This document shows, one piece after another, positions 33,471 through 43,583 of a stretch of DNA of 64,000 nucleotides (positions within the stretch are counted from its first letter, which is position 1; every line of letters starts with the position of its first letter). Origin of the DNA: Falsihalocynthiibacter halioticoli (GTDB lineage Bacteria > Pseudomonadota > Alphaproteobacteria > Rhodobacterales > Rhodobacteraceae); NCBI RefSeq assembly GCF_025802015.1, contig NZ_JAOYFC010000001.1, forward strand, positions 1,054,001 through 1,118,000. Reading direction: 5' to 3'. Under the pieces are notes generated by a model. The model saw only the letters and a program-made list of their open reading frames with translations, had not been told where the DNA came from and did not search any database. The position numbers and the translations under genes were made by a program.

Positions 33471-34619
33471 ATGCCCCGAACACTTCACCCTTTCGCAACT
33501 CTCTCGCGCGCGGCAACTGTTGCCGCCGTTTTTGCATTTGTTGCATCAAGTTCAAGTGCCCAAGAGGAGCCTCCTGCGCCGAAAGTCGGCGTTGCGGCGG
33601 CTTATACTGAAGAAATCCGTGACGAGCATGAGTTTATCGGACGTGGTGAGGCCGTTGATAAAATCAACATCGTGACACGGGTCGAAGGGTTTGTTGAAGA
33701 GATCCATGTCGAAGCAGGGGCCTTTGTGAAGGCTGGGGATGTCTTGTTTAGCATCGAAAAAGATAATCTTGCAGCCACGCTTGAAGCACGGAAAGCTGAT
33801 TTCGAACGTGCTGAAGCTGATCTAGAGCTTGCCCGAATTGAGCTTGATCGGAAACAGACCCTTTTGGATCGCGATGCCGGAACAGTGGCCGATCGTGATA
33901 TTGCGCTTGCCAATGAAAAGGTCGCAGAGGCCAATGTCGCCTCCGCACAAGCCGCGATCCGAATTGCGGAGCTTAACCTGAGCTATACCGATATCGTCGC
34001 TCCGTTTGATGGTCGTATCGGGCGGATCGAGCCGAGTATTGGTGATCTTGTTAGCCCTAGCACGGGGCCGCTGACTTCGCTCGTGCGGCAGGCACCGATC
34101 TATGTGACGTTCTCCGTTAGCGAGAAGCAGTTGATCACCGTTGTTGATGATGACGGCATGGAGCGCGGCGAAAACGATGTTCCCGTGGGGCTTCCGAATG
34201 TGCTCTTGAAGCTTCAGAACGGTCGAATTCTCGAAGAAACCGGCGATATCACGTTTATAGATAACGTTATTGATCCGCTCACCGGCACCATCGCGTTGCG
34301 TGCCATCTTCGATAATGCGGAGCGGATGATCATTGATGGCGGGTTCGTGACTGTTCTTCTTGAGGCCGTAGAGCCCGAAAGCCAGTTGCTTATTCCAATG
34401 GCCTCGGTGCAGCGCGATCAGCGTGGGCCATTTGTTCTTGTCGTGACCGATCAATCATTGGTCGAACAACGCTACGTTACCCTCGGGCGACAAATCGGTG
34501 CGGCCATTATCGTCGAAGACGGTATGCGCGAAGGGGAGGTTGTGATTATCGAGGGGCTGCAACGTGTTCGCCCTGGCGCGCCTGTAGAAGCGGTGCTTGC
34601 TGCTTCGCCGGAGGAATAA
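33471..34619 (+). CDS. RND efflux periplasmic adaptor (membrane fusion protein)
   Basis: 382 residues. A signal peptide precedes SSAQEEPPAP. The lipoyl/biotinyl halves read VTRVEGFVEEIHVEAGAFVK and YTDIVAPFDGRIGRIEPSIG, enclosing a coiled-coil hairpin of about 95-165 (LEARKADFERAEADLELARI...). A beta-barrel and membrane-proximal domain follow. It bridges the pump to an outer-membrane channel in tripartite efflux. AGGAGG lies upstream of the ATG and the pump gene follows after 3 bases. No outer-membrane factor gene is present. Confidence 0.93.
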   Translation: MPRTLHPFATLSRAATVAAVFAFVASSSSAQEEPPAPKVGVAAAYTEEIRDEHEFIGRGEAVDKINIVTRVEGFVEEIHVEAGAFVKAGDVLFSIEKDNLAATLEARKADFERAEADLELARIELDRKQTLLDRDAGTVADRDIALANEKVAEANVASAQAAIRIAELNLSYTDIVAPFDGRIGRIEPSIGDLVSPSTGPLTSLVRQAPIYVTFSVSEKQLITVVDDDGMERGENDVPVGLPNVLLKLQNGRILEETGDITFIDNVIDPLTGTIALRAIFDNAERMIIDGGFVTVLLEAVEPESQLLIPMASVQRDQRGPFVLVVTDQSLVEQRYVTLGRQIGAAIIVEDGMREGEVVIIEGLQRVRPGAPVEAVLAASPEE

Positions 34620-34622
34620 TCG

Positions 34623-37600
34623 ATGTTTTCCTCAATCTTTATCGCACGGCCGAAGACGGCCATTGTGATCTCGCTTTTGCTGACCATCATGGGCGCGATT
34701 GGCTTTAGGGTCCTGCCAGTAGAGCAGTTCCCCGACATCACCCCACCCGTGGTGAACGTCAGTGCCAACTATACTGGCGCCAACTCCGAGACGGTGGAAA
34801 ACACCGTGGCCGCGCCGATCGAGGCGCAGGTAAACGGCGTGGACGGGATGATGTATATGTCATCCAACTCCACAGACACGGGCAACTATAGCCTTTCGGT
34901 TACTTTCGAAATCGGAACAGACCCCGATATTGCTTCGGTCAACGTGCAAAACCGCGTCGCACAGGCAACGTCGCAGCTTCCAACCGAGGTAACCAACACT
35001 GGTGTCGTGACGGAGAAAGCCTCGACCAACATGTTGCTTGTGGCCACGCTGGTGTCCCCAGACTCAACGTATGACGAGCTGTTTTTGTCGAACTATGCCT
35101 CGATCAACCTCAAGGACGCGCTGGCGCGGATCGATGGTGTGGGTAAGGCCGATGTTCTGACCAACTTCGAATATGCGATGCGTATGTGGATGGATCCGGA
35201 ACGGATGGCGTCGCTGTCGATCTCGCCGATTGATATTATCAGCGCGATCCGCGAACAGAATATCGAAGTTTCAGCGGGTTCTGTTGGTGCGCCGCCTGTT
35301 CCAGAGGGGCAGCAGTTTCAATACACCATCACGGCGCAAGGACGTCTTGATAATGTAAAAGACTTCGAAAATATCGTCGTCCGTACCGGCGACTCCGGTA
35401 GCATCGTGCGCATCAAGGATGTCGCGCGGATTGAACTCGGTTCAAACTACTACAACGCTTCGGGTTTGTATCTCGGCAAACCGGCGACTGTTCTGGCGGT
35501 TTATCAGACTCCGGGCGCCAACGCGCTGGCGGTGTCTGACCGGGTGCTCGCAGAGCTTGAGCGGTTGTCCAAGGCATTTCCCGATGATGTGGAATATGCC
35601 GTGCCGTTCAACAGTACACGCTTTGTCGAGCAGTCGTTGCAGGATGTTGTCTCGACCCTCATTCTGACTTTTGTGCTTGTGATGACGGTTGTGTTCATCT
35701 TCCTTGGGAACTGGCGCGCGACGGTTATTCCGATGGTCGCTATTCCGGTCTCTTTGATCGGGACATTTGCGTTCCTTCTGGCCTTCGGAATGTCGCTCAA
35801 TACGATCTCGCTTTTTGCGCTCGTGCTGGCCATCGGGATTGTGGTGGATGACGCGATTGTTGTTGTTGAAAACGTCGAACGCATCATGGCGGACGAGGGT
35901 TTGCCCCCCGCCGAAGCAACGCGCAAAGCGATGGGCCAGATTACCGGCCCTGTGATTGCCACAACACTTGTGCTGCTTGCGGTTTTCGTTCCCGTGACCT
36001 TTATGCCGGGAATTACAGGCAGGCTCTATTCACAGTTTGCGGTGACGATTTCGGTCGCGGTGTTGATCTCTTCGGTCAACGCTCTAACGCTTTCTCCGGC
36101 GCTTTGTTCGATTGTGCTGAAGCCACGAAAAGGTGGTCCGAAAGGGCTGCTCGCGGTGTTTGAGGGCGGGATCGACAAGTTGCGCGGCGGTTATGTTGGT
36201 ATTGTGTCGCGTTTTGTGCGGGTGGCATTGATGAGCCTTCTCGTGCTTGGCGCGGTGTTCATTGGGTCCGGCGGCTTGCTCAAGACTGTTCCGGCGGGCT
36301 TCCTTCCGACCGAGGATACCGGCAACCTCTTTGTTGATGTACAGCTTCCAGATGCGTCCTCCATCGAGCGTACAGAGGCGCTGACCGCTGATTTCAACGC
36401 CAAGCTCACAGAGATACCGGGCGTGGAATCCACCATTATCGTGAACGGCTTTAGCCTCTTGAACGGTTCTGGCGGTAACGGCGCCATGATCATCGTTAAC
36501 CTTGATCCGTGGGACGATCGCCAAACGGACGAACTGTCAGCGGACGGCGTGTTGGAACGTATTCTCGGATTGGCCTATCAGGAGGTCGGCGCGAGCATCA
36601 TCGCCTTTAATCCACCACCCATTCCTGGGCTTGGGATGAGCGCGGGCGTTGAGATGAAGGTCCAGCAAACCGGTGGCGGAACCGCTCAAGATCTGTCGGC
36701 CGCTGTTGGCTCGCTCGTCTATGCCGCGAACCAGCGCCCCGAATTGGCGCAGGCTTACTCAACTTTCCGCGCCAACGTGCCAAAAGTTTTCGTCGATCTT
36801 GATCGGGAAAAGGCCAAGTCGCTGAACGTGCAGATCAATGATGTGTTCACGACACTTCAAGCCTATATGGGCTCGATCTATGTGAACGACTTCAACCTAT
36901 TTGGTCGCGTTTATAAAGTGATGGTGCAGGCCGATGGGTCTTACCGAAACCAGATCGAGGACATCGCCGCGCTCTATGTGCGTTCGGTGGACGGCGAGAT
37001 GGTGCCGTTGGGGACGCTGATCGATGTTGAGAACGTGCTAGGGCCGGTTCTTATGAACCGCTACAACATGTTCCGCGCGGCAACGATTACAGGTGTTCCA
37101 ACACCGGGAATGTCGACAGGCGATGCAATCCGCGTCCTTGAAGAAGTCGCTGCAGAGGCCTTGCCTCCGGGGTATGGCTTTGAGTGGACGGGCACCGCGC
37201 AGCAGCAGCAATCCTCTGCGGGGATGGTTCAGGTCATTCTTATCATGTCGATCCTCTTTGGTTATCTGTTCCTCGTGGCGCAATACGAAAGCTGGACAAT
37301 GCCAGTTGCGATTTTGCTCTCGGTGACAGTGGCCCTGTTCGGGGCGTTGGTCGCGGTCTGGGTGACGGGAGGCGATATTAACCTCTACACCCAAATCGGG
37401 ATGATTATGCTTGTGGGGCTCGGGGCCAAGAACGCCATTCTCATTGTAGAATTTGCCATGGAGCAGCGCGCAGGAGGGGCCACCATCAGAGAGGCCGCAA
37501 CCGAAGCGGCGCGTCAGCGTTTCCGTGCTGTGATGATGACGGCGCTGTCGTTCCTGCTCGGTGTGGTTCCGCTTCTGGTGGCATCTGGTGCGGGGGCCGC

Positions 37601-37772
37601 AAGCCAGAAAGCCATTGGTGTTGCCGTGTTTGGCGGCATGCTGGCGGCAACTGTAATCGGCGTTATTCTGGTACCTGTGCTTTACGTGGTGATGCAGTCC
37701 CTGCGGGAGTGGATCAAAGGCGAAAACCGCAAACCCAAGGCGGACCCAGAACAAGCCTCAGCGACCGAATAA
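34623..37772 (+). CDS. RND multidrug efflux transporter (AcrB/HAE1 family)
   Basis: 1049 residues, the normal HAE1 length, with 12 predicted membrane segments and two large periplasmic loops. TM4 carries the proton-relay aspartates in AIGIVVDDAIVVVENVER and TM10 the lysine in LVGLGAKNAILIVEFAMEQ. It exports hydrophobic compounds using the proton gradient. The N-terminus MFSSIFIARPKTAIVISLLL is typical. A T-rich hairpin terminator follows the stop. Confidence 0.95.
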   Translation: MFSSIFIARPKTAIVISLLLTIMGAIGFRVLPVEQFPDITPPVVNVSANYTGANSETVENTVAAPIEAQVNGVDGMMYMSSNSTDTGNYSLSVTFEIGTDPDIASVNVQNRVAQATSQLPTEVTNTGVVTEKASTNMLLVATLVSPDSTYDELFLSNYASINLKDALARIDGVGKADVLTNFEYAMRMWMDPERMASLSISPIDIISAIREQNIEVSAGSVGAPPVPEGQQFQYTITAQGRLDNVKDFENIVVRTGDSGSIVRIKDVARIELGSNYYNASGLYLGKPATVLAVYQTPGANALAVSDRVLAELERLSKAFPDDVEYAVPFNSTRFVEQSLQDVVSTLILTFVLVMTVVFIFLGNWRATVIPMVAIPVSLIGTFAFLLAFGMSLNTISLFALVLAIGIVVDDAIVVVENVERIMADEGLPPAEATRKAMGQITGPVIATTLVLLAVFVPVTFMPGITGRLYSQFAVTISVAVLISSVNALTLSPALCSIVLKPRKGGPKGLLAVFEGGIDKLRGGYVGIVSRFVRVALMSLLVLGAVFIGSGGLLKTVPAGFLPTEDTGNLFVDVQLPDASSIERTEALTADFNAKLTEIPGVESTIIVNGFSLLNGSGGNGAMIIVNLDPWDDRQTDELSADGVLERILGLAYQEVGASIIAFNPPPIPGLGMSAGVEMKVQQTGGGTAQDLSAAVGSLVYAANQRPELAQAYSTFRANVPKVFVDLDREKAKSLNVQINDVFTTLQAYMGSIYVNDFNLFGRVYKVMVQADGSYRNQIEDIAALYVRSVDGEMVPLGTLIDVENVLGPVLMNRYNMFRAATITGVPTPGMSTGDAIRVLEEVAAEALPPGYGFEWTGTAQQQQSSAGMVQVILIMSILFGYLFLVAQYESWTMPVAILLSVTVALFGALVAVWVTGGDINLYTQIGMIMLVGLGAKNAILIVEFAMEQRAGGATIREAATEAARQRFRAVMMTALSFLLGVVPLLVASGAGAASQKAIGVAVFGGMLAATVIGVILVPVLYVVMQSLREWIKGENRKPKADPEQASATE

Positions 37773-37802
37773 CCGCAGCCACGCTGCAAAACGAAACGGG
37801 AG

Positions 37803-37827
37803 GGGCGCGCAGATTGTGCGCCCTTTT
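37803..37827 (+). terminator. Terminator of the RND operon
   Basis: GGGCGCGCA (37803-37811) and TGTGCGCCC (37815-37823) pair with one wobble, followed by TTTT. Confidence 0.75.
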
Positions 37828-37856
37828 CTGATTTTGAGGGACAAATAGCAGCTAGA

Positions 37857-38246
37857 TTAATTGTCGTCTGATTGGCCGGCAAATGCCCAGTTGCGGCTCA
37901 GGATATAGGTCGAGGCCGCAGCGCATGCTGTCGAAACCAGCAGTGCGATCTGAGGAGCCAGAGGGGATATCCAGAGTAGCAGCGCCAAGAGGCTTTCATT
38001 GATCGCAAACCCGATGAGCGCCACCAGCGCAAACCTCAGAAACGCACGCCGCGGATTGCGGCCATTCGCGGCGAACGTGATCTTGTGATGCCCCAGAAAG
38101 CTCACCCCGAACGCCACCAGAAACGCGCCAATATTGGCCAGTAGGGGCGCCACGCCAATCGTGATCAGCCCGGTTCCAACGGCCATATGCACCAGCGTCG
38201 CTATGCCACCAACACCACCAAACCGTAGGATTTCGCCGATGTTCAT
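37857..38246 (-). CDS. GtrA-family membrane protein
   Basis: 129 residues with four predicted membrane segments, GtrA/PF04138 type (RFGGVGGIATLVHMAVGTGL; FGVSFLGHHKITFAANGR). GtrA-like proteins are thought to flip polyprenyl-phosphate-linked sugars across the inner membrane. Start overlaps the glycosyltransferase stop by 4 bases, so it belongs to the three-gene glycosylation operon. Confidence 0.9.
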   Translation of the reverse strand: MNIGEILRFGGVGGIATLVHMAVGTGLITIGVAPLLANIGAFLVAFGVSFLGHHKITFAANGRNPRRAFLRFALVALIGFAINESLLALLLWISPLAPQIALLVSTACAAASTYILSRNWAFAGQSDDN

Positions 38247-39241
38247 GCGTCTTTGGCCGCCTCGTGGTCACCCGCGAGGATTTCCTCGGCCACGATATAC
38301 CCTGGGCGGCCTTTCACCTCTGTAAAGATGCGGCCAAGGTATTCGCCAAGTACGCCGATGGAAATAAGCTGTATCCCCCCAAGGAAGAACACCGCCACCG
38401 TCAGCGTTGACCAACCCGGCACATCCGCACCCCAAATCAGCGTTCGGATGGTGATCCATACCGCATAGAGAATTGAGAACAGCGCAAGGATACCGCCGAT
38501 CAACGTCCAGACCCGTAAAGGCCAGCTTGTAAAGCTCGTGAGGCCCGTAAACGCGTGGCTAAACAACCCTCGGAAGCCAAACTTCGTTTCCCCTTCTTTG
38601 CGTTTCTCAAGCACAACGGGAATGGCAATGGAACGAAACCCGACCCAACCATAAAGCCCCTTCATAAACCGATTGCGCTCGGGCAGGTCGAGCAGGGCCT
38701 CAACCACAGCACGGTCCATCAAGCGAAAATCGCGGGCGTCTTCCGGAACGGTGAATTTGCTGCCCACTGACATCATCCGATAAAAGGCTTTGGTCAGGTT
38801 GCGCTTTGCAAAACTCTCGTCTTCTCGGTTTTCCCGCACCGCATAGACCATCTCATAGCCGTCGCGGTAATGCTCCATCATCGTGTCCACATAGCGCAGC
38901 GGCTCTTGCAGGTCGGCGTCAAGGATTACAACGGCTTGCCCTGTGGCGCGCTCAAGCCCCGCCATGATCGCCTGTTCCTTGCCGAAATTCCGCGACAGGC
39001 GCAGCAAGACAACGGGGGTTGGCACATCCGCAGATTTTACCTTGGCAACGGTTTCATCCGCGCTGCCATCATCAACTACGATGATCTCGGCGGTGGTTAC
39101 CAATTCCTGCGCTTTGGCCGACACACGCTTGAGGGTTTCGAGGATGTTGCCCTCTTCGTTATGCGCCGGAATGACGAAAGACAGCTCAGGTCTATCGGTG
39201 CCGAGCGCCGTTAGCGTGGTATCTCCGCGTTGTGTCGTCAC
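38243..39241 (-). CDS. Polyprenyl-phosphate glycosyltransferase (GtrB/ArnC/DPM1-like)
   Basis: 332 residues. GT2 domain (about 18-240) with SFVIPAHNEEGNILETLKRV, VDDGSADET, and the catalytic DADLQEP; two C-terminal membrane segments. It transfers a sugar from a nucleotide sugar to undecaprenyl phosphate on the cytoplasmic face. It overlaps both neighbours by 4 bases. In combination with the ArnT-like and GtrA-like genes it probably makes the lipid-linked donor for lipid A or surface glycan modification. Confidence 0.93.
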   Translation of the reverse strand: MTTQRGDTTLTALGTDRPELSFVIPAHNEEGNILETLKRVSAKAQELVTTAEIIVVDDGSADETVAKVKSADVPTPVVLLRLSRNFGKEQAIMAGLERATGQAVVILDADLQEPLRYVDTMMEHYRDGYEMVYAVRENREDESFAKRNLTKAFYRMMSVGSKFTVPEDARDFRLMDRAVVEALLDLPERNRFMKGLYGWVGFRSIAIPVVLEKRKEGETKFGFRGLFSHAFTGLTSFTSWPLRVWTLIGGILALFSILYAVWITIRTLIWGADVPGWSTLTVAVFFLGGIQLISIGVLGEYLGRIFTEVKGRPGYIVAEEILAGDHEAAKDA

Positions 39242-40773
39242 TCGGTTTCCCCTGCGATTGCATTCGTTTCACTCGGCCCTAACAACAGCGTGTAGCGGCC
39301 CTCTGTGTCAATGCGTTTGAGAGTTGCTTTCGCTTCGGGCGACAGCCGCTTGAAGTTTTTGGTCGCGATTATATAGGCCGCATTGGGGCGGGTTGGGTCG
39401 ATATCGTCAACCGAGATATGCTCAACTTGGCCACGGGTATAGAACTCCACAGAGAAGCTGCGCGGCCCAACAGAATAGGCGTCGGCATCAGGCGCGTAGT
39501 CCTCAAGTGCGGTCACAACGCTTTTGTGTGATCGCAGGTTCAATACTCCGGGCGCTTGCCATTCAACCAGCGTAACAACCGCAAAGAGTGCAAAGCTCGC
39601 CGCTGTTAACGTGGAAAATCCGATGCGCTCAAGCCGCCCGATATGAAAGCCGCGAATATGGCCCGCAAGCGTGACCAAAAGGATCGCTGCGGCGGGAAGG
39701 CCGGGGAGGACATAAGAGGGGAGGATATTGGCCGCAGGGGTAAACAGGATCATCGGGCCGATCATCCACAAGAACAGATAAAGTAACCACGCGCCGCGTT
39801 CCGACCGGAAGGCCCGCCAGATACGGCGCGGGAAGGCCAAAAGCGCGAGGAAGGCGATCGTCCACGGAAAGACCGTTCCGAGCCAGAACAGCCAGATCAT
39901 CCCTTTGGGGCGCCCATGGCCACTGCCGTACAGATCACCTTCCCAGCCGTGAACAACAAAGCGTTCGTAATGCTCGCCGATGATGAAATACCGCAGGAAA
40001 CCGGGCGTTTCGTATTCCGCAAGCGCATACCACGGCACCGTTAGAAGCAGCATCAGCGCCAGCCCCCTGAACCAAGGCAGGCGGATAAAGCAAACAAACC
40101 GCCGCGTCGCCAGTAGCCATAACACCGTTGGAATTCCGCAAAGAACAATTGCAACGGGCCCCTTCGCCATGAGCCCGATGGCAAAGCCAAGGAACACAAG
40201 CATGCCCCAGCGATTGTCTTGTTCATCCTGACACGCGCCGAACCAGAAGCCGACCATCACGAGCGTAGTGCCGAGCGCCATAGGCATATCTGTCATTACG
40301 TAAGCAGAGGCCCCGAAGAACATGGCCCCACTTGCAAGAACAACCGAGGAGAGGAGGGCGGTCCCTTGGCCAACCATCCGCCGCGCAAACAGATAAGTGA
40401 GCGCCAGAACGCCAATACCCGTCAGCAAAATCGGAAGGCGGGCGGCAAATTCGCTTATGCCAAGCCCCGCCAATCCAAGCGCGGAAAGCCAAGTGTGCAG
40501 TGGCGGCTTGCCCCAGAACGGCACGCCGTAATCAAACAACGGCGTGATCCAATTGCCTGTCTCCAGCATCTTGCGCGCCATCTCGCCATAGCGGGCTTCT
40601 GTGGTGTCCGTGAATGGGATCACGGCCATCGCCCAAAGGCGTAGGAGCAAAAACGCAAACAGCGTTGCGATGAGCGCCCGTGCATAAGACGGGCGCAGGG
40701 GCCAATCGCTTAGCGTCGCATCGACAGTGTCTGCGCCTGATGTGGAGGTTTTTGTGGTGGATGTCTTGGTCAT
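39238..40773 (-). CDS. ArnT/PMT-family glycosyltransferase (GT83-like)
   Basis: 511 residues from the ATG at 40773. GT-C fold with about 11 membrane segments and a C-terminal periplasmic domain. The first periplasmic loop FTDTTEARYGEMARKMLETG contains the acidic residues typical of ArnT catalytic sites, followed by WITPLFDYGVPFWGKPPLHT. It moves a sugar from undecaprenyl phosphate onto lipid A or another acceptor at the periplasmic face. First gene of the operon with the GtrB- and GtrA-like genes. Which sugar is added is unknown; no arnA or arnB is nearby. Confidence 0.9.
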   Translation of the reverse strand: MTKTSTTKTSTSGADTVDATLSDWPLRPSYARALIATLFAFLLLRLWAMAVIPFTDTTEARYGEMARKMLETGNWITPLFDYGVPFWGKPPLHTWLSALGLAGLGISEFAARLPILLTGIGVLALTYLFARRMVGQGTALLSSVVLASGAMFFGASAYVMTDMPMALGTTLVMVGFWFGACQDEQDNRWGMLVFLGFAIGLMAKGPVAIVLCGIPTVLWLLATRRFVCFIRLPWFRGLALMLLLTVPWYALAEYETPGFLRYFIIGEHYERFVVHGWEGDLYGSGHGRPKGMIWLFWLGTVFPWTIAFLALLAFPRRIWRAFRSERGAWLLYLFLWMIGPMILFTPAANILPSYVLPGLPAAAILLVTLAGHIRGFHIGRLERIGFSTLTAASFALFAVVTLVEWQAPGVLNLRSHKSVVTALEDYAPDADAYSVGPRSFSVEFYTRGQVEHISVDDIDPTRPNAAYIIATKNFKRLSPEAKATLKRIDTEGRYTLLLGPSETNAIAGETE

Positions 40774-40842
40774 GGTTGGCCCGCAATTCTTGCTTTTGCC
40801 CCGCCCATAGCACGACAAGTGGCTGATAGGATAGGGGCTTGC

Positions 40843-42417
40843 CTAAAGCTGTCCTTCCACGGGAAGCCAGCTTGTAATTCGGGCAACAGCTCTACGGATT
40901 GCGCTTGCGCCAGGTTCCGAGAAAGAAACCTGCGGGGGCGACACTCCGTTATAAATCCACATCAGCTCGCCCTCCGATGTGAGTTCGAGCTTATAGGCGT
41001 GGCTCTCAACATAGTTGTCAACGCCAAGGGCAAGGTCGCGCGCAAACTGTGGGCTATTCACAAAGACACCAAGCTCTGAATTGATTTCGATTGAGCGAGG
41101 GTCGTAGTTGAGCGAGCCGATGAACACCTTCTCTTGTCCAAGAATGGCGGCCTTTGTGTGCATCGTAAGGCCAATGTCGCTGTCGGCCGGAAGCTCGCCA
41201 AGGGCCTGTAGCGCATCGGTCTTGATCTCGTAAATCTCGACGCCTGCCGCAAGCAGCTCCTTGCGGTACTTCATGTATCCGCCATGAACATAGGAATGGT
41301 TGGTGGCAGCAAGCGAGTTTGTCACGATCCGCACGTCAATGCCGCGCCGCTCCATTTCCTTAAACAAGGTGGCCCCATAAGGACGCGGCACAAAGTAAGG
41401 CGTTAGCAAAGTGACCTCATCGACCGAAGTCCACATCTCGCGGTTCAGAAAATCGGCGAGCGTGCGTTCTGCAACGTGGACAGGTACTTTGAGCTTTTGT
41501 GGCGTATCGCTAACCACTTCGGCCTCAGCGACATAGGGTTTTATCACACCGTTACGAATGTCGTTGATAAAATCCGAATTCGAAGCACGTTTATAGATGT
41601 CTGCGGCGGCGGTGCGCTGGAAATCTTCGAGAGCGCCAAGAAGTTCGTCGCTGCTGCGCGCGGTTGCCTGATGCCGATATGCTTTGGCCGGAATGGCGTG
41701 GCTGTCATTCCAGAATGTGTCGAAGGTTTGGGCCACTTCTGCGGCGATCGGCCCTGTGGCCAGCAAATCGAAATCTGCGAATTCGGCGTGGCTGTTGATC
41801 TGGAAATACTCGTCGGCAATGTTGCGCCCGCCGATGATCGTGGTCGCGTTATCAACCGTCAGGGATTTGTTGTGCATGCGCCGGTTCACACGATCGAAAT
41901 CCAGAAGGAAGTTGAACGCTTTGGGCGCGTTACGTGACAGGGGATTAAACAGGCGAATTTCGATGTTTTCATGCTCGTTGAGCAATACCAACTGATCGTC
42001 TGTTGTGGTTGTGAACACGTCATCAATCAGAAACCGGATGCGCACACCGCGCTCTGCGGCCTGAATGAGCGCCCAAGAAAACACAGCGCCCGCGAGGTCA
42101 GGCTTGATCAGGAAGTACTGGATGTCGAGCGTGGATTCCGCTGCATCAATCAAACGGAGCCGTGCCCCAAGAGAGTCTTGCCCGTGAACAAGCGGGTAAA
42201 AGAGGCTCTTGCCGCCATGCCGCGCGCTCAGAGCTTTCATCTCGGCCGCATAGCTTGAGCGCCCCTGAAGGTCGAGCGATGTTGTTACAGAACGCGTGGC
42301 GTCATAGGGCACATAGGTACACCCCGTTACAGCCGCCGCTATAAAGAGCGCAGCTGCGCCGCGTTTCATGGATCCGAGCCAGTGTTTTGGGCCCGAAAGC
42401 AAAGAGGAAACACGCAT
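40843..42417 (-). CDS. Phospholipase D-family lipoprotein with an altered second HKD motif
   Basis: 524 residues, similar in layout to YmdC/ClsC-type proteins. AAGG 8 bases upstream supports the ATG at 42417; an ATG at 42369 would give a shorter lipoprotein signal (MKRGAAALFIAAAVTGC). Either way a lipobox Cys33 is present. The first HKD motif is complete (His182, Lys184, Asp189 in MHNKSLTVDN). In the second, His420 and Lys422 are present, but the Asp position is Gly427 (HTKAAILGQEKVFIGSLN). The family includes cardiolipin synthases and periplasmic phosphodiesterases. The catalytic His and Lys remain, so activity is possible. Confidence 0.88.
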   Translation of the reverse strand: MRVSSLLSGPKHWLGSMKRGAAALFIAAAVTGCTYVPYDATRSVTTSLDLQGRSSYAAEMKALSARHGGKSLFYPLVHGQDSLGARLRLIDAAESTLDIQYFLIKPDLAGAVFSWALIQAAERGVRIRFLIDDVFTTTTDDQLVLLNEHENIEIRLFNPLSRNAPKAFNFLLDFDRVNRRMHNKSLTVDNATTIIGGRNIADEYFQINSHAEFADFDLLATGPIAAEVAQTFDTFWNDSHAIPAKAYRHQATARSSDELLGALEDFQRTAAADIYKRASNSDFINDIRNGVIKPYVAEAEVVSDTPQKLKVPVHVAERTLADFLNREMWTSVDEVTLLTPYFVPRPYGATLFKEMERRGIDVRIVTNSLAATNHSYVHGGYMKYRKELLAAGVEIYEIKTDALQALGELPADSDIGLTMHTKAAILGQEKVFIGSLNYDPRSIEINSELGVFVNSPQFARDLALGVDNYVESHAYKLELTSEGELMWIYNGVSPPQVSFSEPGASAIRRAVARITSWLPVEGQL

Positions 42418-42476
42418 TCTTAAACCTTATGTATTTATGAAACCTGCGCACCAGAATGGGCGCATGTTGGATAAAG

Positions 42477-43583
42477 TCAAACCAAAGGGTGCTCTTCGGG
42501 GTGCGATTGGTCGGCGCTTGTGGGAAATGTACCATTCCCCGACATCAGGATGGCGATCCACCGCACGCGCGGAACATGCGAAAGAAGCAGCATGATGCAC
42601 ACCGTGATGGGCACACTTAAAAGCGCCCCCATGACGCCCCAGATCGTTCCCCAGAATGTCAGCGAAAAGATAACCATCAGTGGCGACAGATTGAGCGATT
42701 TGCCCATGAGCGCAGGCTCGAGCACGTTGCCGATTAGGAACTGAATACCGCCACATCCGAAAACGATAATGAGGAAAGGCGTAATTGAATCAAACTGCAC
42801 GATAGCCACAATCGCCGGCATCACCACGCTGATGATCGAGCCGATTGAGGGGATGAAGTTCAGAAGGAACGTCATGATCGCCCATGTTTCGGCGAAATCC
42901 ACGCCAAGCGGCTTCATCACAGCATAGCTGAACGCGCCAGTGAGCAAACTCACGAGGGTTTTCACTCCGATATAGCGTTGAAGCGAGTGCGAGGCGTCAT
43001 TCATGACATTCAGTATCTGGGTGCCGACTTCCGGCGATACGGCGGCAAGCTTGACCTTGGCGCGCATCTGGACCCGCTCGGCGAGCATGAACGGCAAGAA
43101 CAGCACGATCAGAAACAGCATCTTCAGCACCGACGTAGCAGAGCCAAGCGCTCCGAGGGCCCAGCCTCTAAAATCAAGTGACTGCAGAGTCGAAATGATA
43201 AAGCGTGTGTTGTCTTCGCCGATAAAGTCTCCGAACCCCGAAATCCATATTGCGAACCGTGCCTCGTATTTGGGGAAGGCGGCAAAGACTGCGGCGTCTT
43301 GTTGAGTCAGAATCCAAAGCACAGAGAGCATGCCGAACAGCACGAGAATGATCGACACCACATAGGCAAGCCAAATTGGTATTCCGAAACTGCCGAAGCG
43401 GAAGCGGATGATCCGGTCAGCAAGCGCCGTCAGCAAGACAAAGAGAAATATCGCCGCCGCCAACGGGATAAGAAGCGAACGGGCGAAATAGAGGCACGAA
43501 ATGATCACAGCCGCAATTAGAAGGATGTCTCGCCAGTAACTTAGGCCACCGATCCGCTCTTCGTTTGCAAATTTGCCGTCCAA
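42477..43583 (-). CDS. AI-2E-family (PerM/YdiK-like) membrane protein
   Basis: 368 residues with about eight predicted membrane segments. TTG start at 43583, supported by AGGAGA 7 bases upstream; the frame is open to 43685 but without a ribosome site. Family motifs are LLIPLAAAIFLFVLLTAL, FLLNFIPSIGSIISVVMPAI and GNVLEPALMGKSLNLSPLMV. Members export quorum signals or act as sodium/proton exchangers; the role here is not predictable. It follows the divergent sitABCD operon with its own promoter region. Confidence 0.88.
   Translation of the reverse strand: MDGKFANEERIGGLSYWRDILLIAAVIISCLYFARSLLIPLAAAIFLFVLLTALADRIIRFRFGSFGIPIWLAYVVSIILVLFGMLSVLWILTQQDAAVFAAFPKYEARFAIWISGFGDFIGEDNTRFIISTLQSLDFRGWALGALGSATSVLKMLFLIVLFLPFMLAERVQMRAKVKLAAVSPEVGTQILNVMNDASHSLQRYIGVKTLVSLLTGAFSYAVMKPLGVDFAETWAIMTFLLNFIPSIGSIISVVMPAIVAIVQFDSITPFLIIVFGCGGIQFLIGNVLEPALMGKSLNLSPLMVIFSLTFWGTIWGVMGALLSVPITVCIMLLLSHVPRVRWIAILMSGNGTFPTSADQSHPEEHPLV

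Noticed and set aside
40843..42417. PLD-family gene as a pseudogene because of the altered HKD motif
   Set aside because: The frame is full length with intact catalytic His and Lys in both motifs; one substitution is not evidence of decay.
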